Positions 60,901-64,000 of a stretch of 64,000 bases of DNA are shown one piece after another. Numbering within the stretch: the stretch's first letter is position 1; the number at the start of each line of letters is the position of its first letter. The DNA is from Dreissena polymorpha (taxonomy: Eukaryota > Mollusca > Bivalvia > Myida > Dreissenidae), in NCBI RefSeq assembly GCF_020536995.1, contig NC_068366.1, positions 27,417,363 through 27,481,362 on the forward strand, written 5' to 3'. A program made the position numbers and the translations under genes. The notes beneath the pieces are model-generated. The model made no database searches and had not been told where the DNA came from. It saw nothing but the letters and a program-made list of their open reading frames with translations.

Positions 60901-61550
60901 TTTTAGCTCACCTGAGTTCAACTTGCTCATGGTGAGTTGTTGTGATCGCCTTTAATCAATTGTGTGTATTGGGTCATCTGCAATGCCTCTTCCATCGTCA
61001 ACTTTTACCTTGTGGACACACTAGAGGCCACATTTATTGTTCAATCTTCTTTAAAGTTTGTCAGACCATGTGTCCCAATGATATCTTGGGCCAGTTTGAA
61101 AAAGGTTTAGGTTGTTTGAAAAACATGGCAGCCAGGGGGCTGGGCAGTTTTTCTTGTATGGCTGTAGTAAAACTGTGTAACCACTTTAGAGTTATTGTCC
61201 AATCTTCATTAAACTAAGTCAGAAAAGTTGTTCTTATGATATCTTGGATAAGATAACAATTGTTCTGGTCTGTTGGAAAACATTGGCACCATTGAATGGG
61301 GCATTTTTCATTTTTTGGCTATAAACTTGTTGACAATCTAGAAGTCACATTTTTCCTAATGAAATGTCGGCTGGGATTGAAAAAGGGTCACGTAATCTCA
61401 TATAGTAGGTCACTCAGTCAAAAAAACAAACAACATGTTAATAATCTAAAAGTCTTTTTTTTACGGATCTTCATGATTCAGCTCGCACTTTCTCAGAATA
61501 GTCTATTTTCTTTGGATTTCAGGTGAGCGTCTTGGGGCCCATGGCCTTAT
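60901..61550 (+). repeat. Dispersed repeat family A, copy 6
   Basis: Head hairpin TTTTAGCTCACCTGAGTTC / ATGGTGAGTTGTTGTGATCG, four diverged core units, and a decayed end CAGGTGAGCGTCTTGGGGCC with GGCCTTATTTT in place of the usual CTCTTGTT. Confidence 0.87.
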
Positions 61551-62116
61551 TTTAATCTTTATTATTATTTAATTTCAATTATTTAAGCCTGCTCAACATG
61601 TGTACCATCTTTAAATTTAAATTTCTTCTCATGAAAAGTCACTTTTTTGTTTTATTCATGTTTGTGAAAATTGTTAATGAGAGCGTAATTTGTTGTTCCA
61701 AACAAAGTCAACAACAAGCAGTTACAAACCTCTTGTGAAAACAGTTGTATGGTCACCTTATATTAAATGATGACCAGTCAATTCATTCCAGTGTTACTGT
61801 CATTTCATGCATCGTTTATTTCAGTAATATCAGTAGTTTCTTTGTATTTTTGTTGATGGGTCATTAAACAACTGGTAGTATTCAAGTTCTAATACATTGA
61901 CATTTACCGTTATGAGTTGTGTATTGGCCAGTAAATATTGATCATGTGATTTTTTTTTTGATTCTTAAGTTTCTTAAGTGATGTGGTAAATATTTGATTA
62001 ATCAAAATCAGATCCATAAGAATTTAAATTACAAATACATGTATATACTAGAATTGAAATCAGAACTTTATTTAAGAATGTATAAATCTATATAACATTG
62101 AAATGAGATTTATGTT
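61551..62116 (+). other. Intergenic, nothing recognised
   Basis: AT-rich, no gene seen. Confidence 0.45.
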
Positions 62117-62486
62117 CAGGGTTCCCAGCCAACCTGGAAATCAGGGAAAACCTGGAAAAAGACTTTCACTTTTTCCAGTCAGGGAAAAGTCAGGGAATAA
62201 GGGAAAAGTTCCTGAAATCAGGGAAAAATCTGGGAATTTTGTTTGGTCAGACTTTCCCGACTTGTGTCGAAAGTCCATACAATTAAAACAGCAAATCAAT
62301 TCCTCTGCATGGCTATGGTGGCTTTGTAGTATACATGTAGCTTAGTTATGCATGCAACTGCTATTTATTTAGGGTGTCTAAAACAAGAAATATGTCGAAA
62401 TTATGATCCTGGAATTTTATTTTCCATCAGGGAACAATCAGGGAATAATCAGGGAATTTTGTTCATACAAAAAGCTGGGAACCCTG
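62117..62486. mobile_element. Non-autonomous DNA transposon with CAGGGTTCCCAGC ends
   Basis: Inverted ends CAGGGTTCCCAGC and GCTGGGAACCCTG, 370 bp apart, with ATGTT directly abutting both sides (62112-62116, 62487-62491). Subterminal CAGGGAAAA/CAGGGAATA motifs recur at each end. No coding capacity. The superfamily is uncertain (hAT-like ends but a 5-bp direct repeat). Confidence 0.82.
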
Positions 62487-62491
62487 ATGTT

Positions 62492-63085
62492 TAAGAATTG
62501 GAGTATACTAAGTATAGAAATCCCTTCTATATTTAAGAATTAAATCTACATTTAAGAGTAGGTATCTGACATATATTTAGAAGTTGAAATCTTTAATTTA
62601 AAAAAAACTGCAGTTTTTCAACATACTTTGTTTTTTAAATGTTTCACCATGTTTAATTTGATTTTTGTTTATTGTCTTTACAAAGATGAATACTTCTAGT
62701 TATATACTTTATTGATGTTGTCAATCTCATTATAATATATAATATTTTATAATTGTTGTTGCTCAAATATTTGACAGGTATTGTGACCAATGACTGGCTT
62801 GCTAACTTTGTGCTAACATAGCCCATTTGTTTTATTAAAAACAAAAAACCTCTTACACAAATTAACACAATAAGGCTGCATTAAAATATTGAAATTCTTC
62901 CATTTTGTTTCCAAAATTGAATTGTTTTTTTAAGAAGGCAAATTTACCTACTCATATGCCAAATTATATAACTGCAATTATAGCAATGTTTTGATGAATC
63001 AGCGTTTAATTGATATTTTCAGGTTATTTCTAGTCATGCTGTTAAGACATATCAGACAGTTTATACGTTAATATTTTGTTGTTAA
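62492..63085 (+). other. Intergenic, nothing recognised
   Basis: AT-rich, short frames only. Confidence 0.45.
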
Positions 63086-63303
63086 ATTGATTTTGGCCTG
63101 TCTGTCAGTGTATGTGTGTGTCTGTCCCAAAACTTTAACCGTTGTCAAAACTTTTTCAATATTGAAGATAGCAACTTGATATTTGGCATGCATGTGTATC
63201 TCATGGAGCTGCACATTTAGAGTGGTGACAGGTCAAAGTCATCCTTCAAGATCAAAGGTTAAATATATGGGGGGCATAGTGTTTCACAAACACTTCACTT
63301 GTT
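63086..63303 (+). repeat. Dispersed repeat family C/L, copy 7 (short)
   Basis: TTTTGGCCTGTCTGTCAGTG, one core unit (GAAGATAGCAACTTGATATT, GCATGCATGTGTATCTCATG) and an end GTGTTTCACAAACACTTCAC then TTGTT. The head hairpin is lost. Confidence 0.85.
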
Positions 63304-63590
63304 TCCTTTAAAAAGGATGTGTTGCCTGTGTTATTAAGAATTGTATTGATGTAAGGTCCTTGCAGGTTAGTTGTTGCTGTGAATCGTGCTTTCCAAAGTT
63401 AGAAACTGGTAAACTATACAAAAATTGGCTGGTCCAAATTGTATATTTAGTATGCATAATACACAGTTCTTATTGTGATAGCTGTAGTGCTTTTTGTGTG
63501 ACAGTTTGTTTACAGGTGGCCAGAGACGCAACATTTTCACAACTTAGTGAGTCTGTTATTGATTTTTATTGATATTGAGTTTATTTTTAC
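63304..63590 (+). other. Intergenic, nothing recognised
   Basis: No gene or repeat recognised. Confidence 0.4.
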
Positions 63591-64000
63591 TTTATTATGC
63601 CCCCCTTCGAAGAAGAGGGGGTGTATTATTTTGCACATGTCGGTCCGTCCATATGTCCGTCCGTCCACCAGATGGTTTCCGGATGATAACTCAAGAACGC
63701 TTAGGCCTAGGATCATGAAACTGCATAGGTACATTGATCATGACTCGCAGATGACCCCTATTGATTTTGAGGTCACTAGGTCAAAGGACAAGGTCACGGT
63801 TACCCGAAATAGTAAAATGGTTTCCGGATGATAACTCAAGAATGCTTATGCCTAGGATCATGAAACTTCATAGGTACATTGATCATGACTCGCAGATGAC
63901 CCCTATTGATTTTCAGGTCAAAGGTCAAGGTCTAAGTGACCCGAAATAGTAAAATGGTTTCCAGATGATAACTCAAGAATGCTTATGCCTAGGATCATGA
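63591..64000 (+). repeat. Dispersed repeat family F (runs off the window)
   Basis: Head hairpin GCCCCCCTTCGAAG / AAGAGGGGGTG, then TATTATTTTGCACATGTCGG, TCCGTCC twice, then tandem core units of about 150 bp (GGTTTCCGGATGATAACTCA, CCTAGGATCATGAAACT, AGGTACATTGATCATGACTC). The right end is outside the window. Confidence 0.9.

Overview
The window looks like bivalve mollusc DNA, most like Dreissena-type heterodont genomes. The reasons are spliced animal genes, AT-rich introns, and repeat families I recall as abundant in such genomes (the ggtcaaggtcaaggtcatcc-type families, a TTAACCCATTTATGCC MITE, a GTCGTCCCTGATTAGCCTG palindromic MITE). The species is a recollection, not a search result. I saw no prokaryotic genes, no CRISPR array, no rRNA or convincing tRNA, and no LTR or viral element.

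Two host genes lie head to head. On the minus strand (387-5500) is a four-exon BTB-BACK-PHR gene (BTBD1/2/3/6 type, 604 residues predicted). On the plus strand (11996-60646) is a complete fifteen-exon NADPH oxidase of the NOX2 type. Its exons join without a frame break into 564 residues, keep all the heme-ligand histidines, the FAD and NADPH motifs, and end in the family's NKENF-type C-terminus. Exons are 1,695 of 48,651 bp; the rest is repeat-rich intron.

The most striking structure is a set of five minisatellite arrays inside the NOX gene, each overlapping a splice junction: the donors of exons 3, 7, 10 and 14 and the acceptor of exon 5. The repeat units are copies of the junction itself, so the pre-mRNA would carry well over a hundred extra GTAAG-type donors and about thirty extra acceptors. 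I saw no other unit-length minisatellite array in the gene outside the dispersed repeat families.

Layout: 1-5500 BTB gene, with microsatellites and a 54-bp minisatellite in intron 1. 5501-11995 intergenic, with a telomere-motif foldback element and a 226-bp tandem duplication. 11996-22500 NOX exons 1-4 with many DNA-transposon relics. 22500-34716 the giant intron 4, with nested hAT elements, long dispersed repeats and the exon 5 acceptor array. 34717-54681 exons 5-14. 54682-60525 intron 14, with the exon 14 donor array split by a LINE. 60526-64000 last exon, 3' end and dispersed repeats.

A second theme is a group of long dispersed repeats (called A, B, C, E, F, G, K, L here). Each starts with an unrelated short hairpin followed by a TTGT/TGTCCGTCC motif, has a core of tandem units around ATGAAACTTGGT-like text, and in several families ends in CTTGTT. 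Every copy from 13 kb to the window end lies in the NOX sense orientation.
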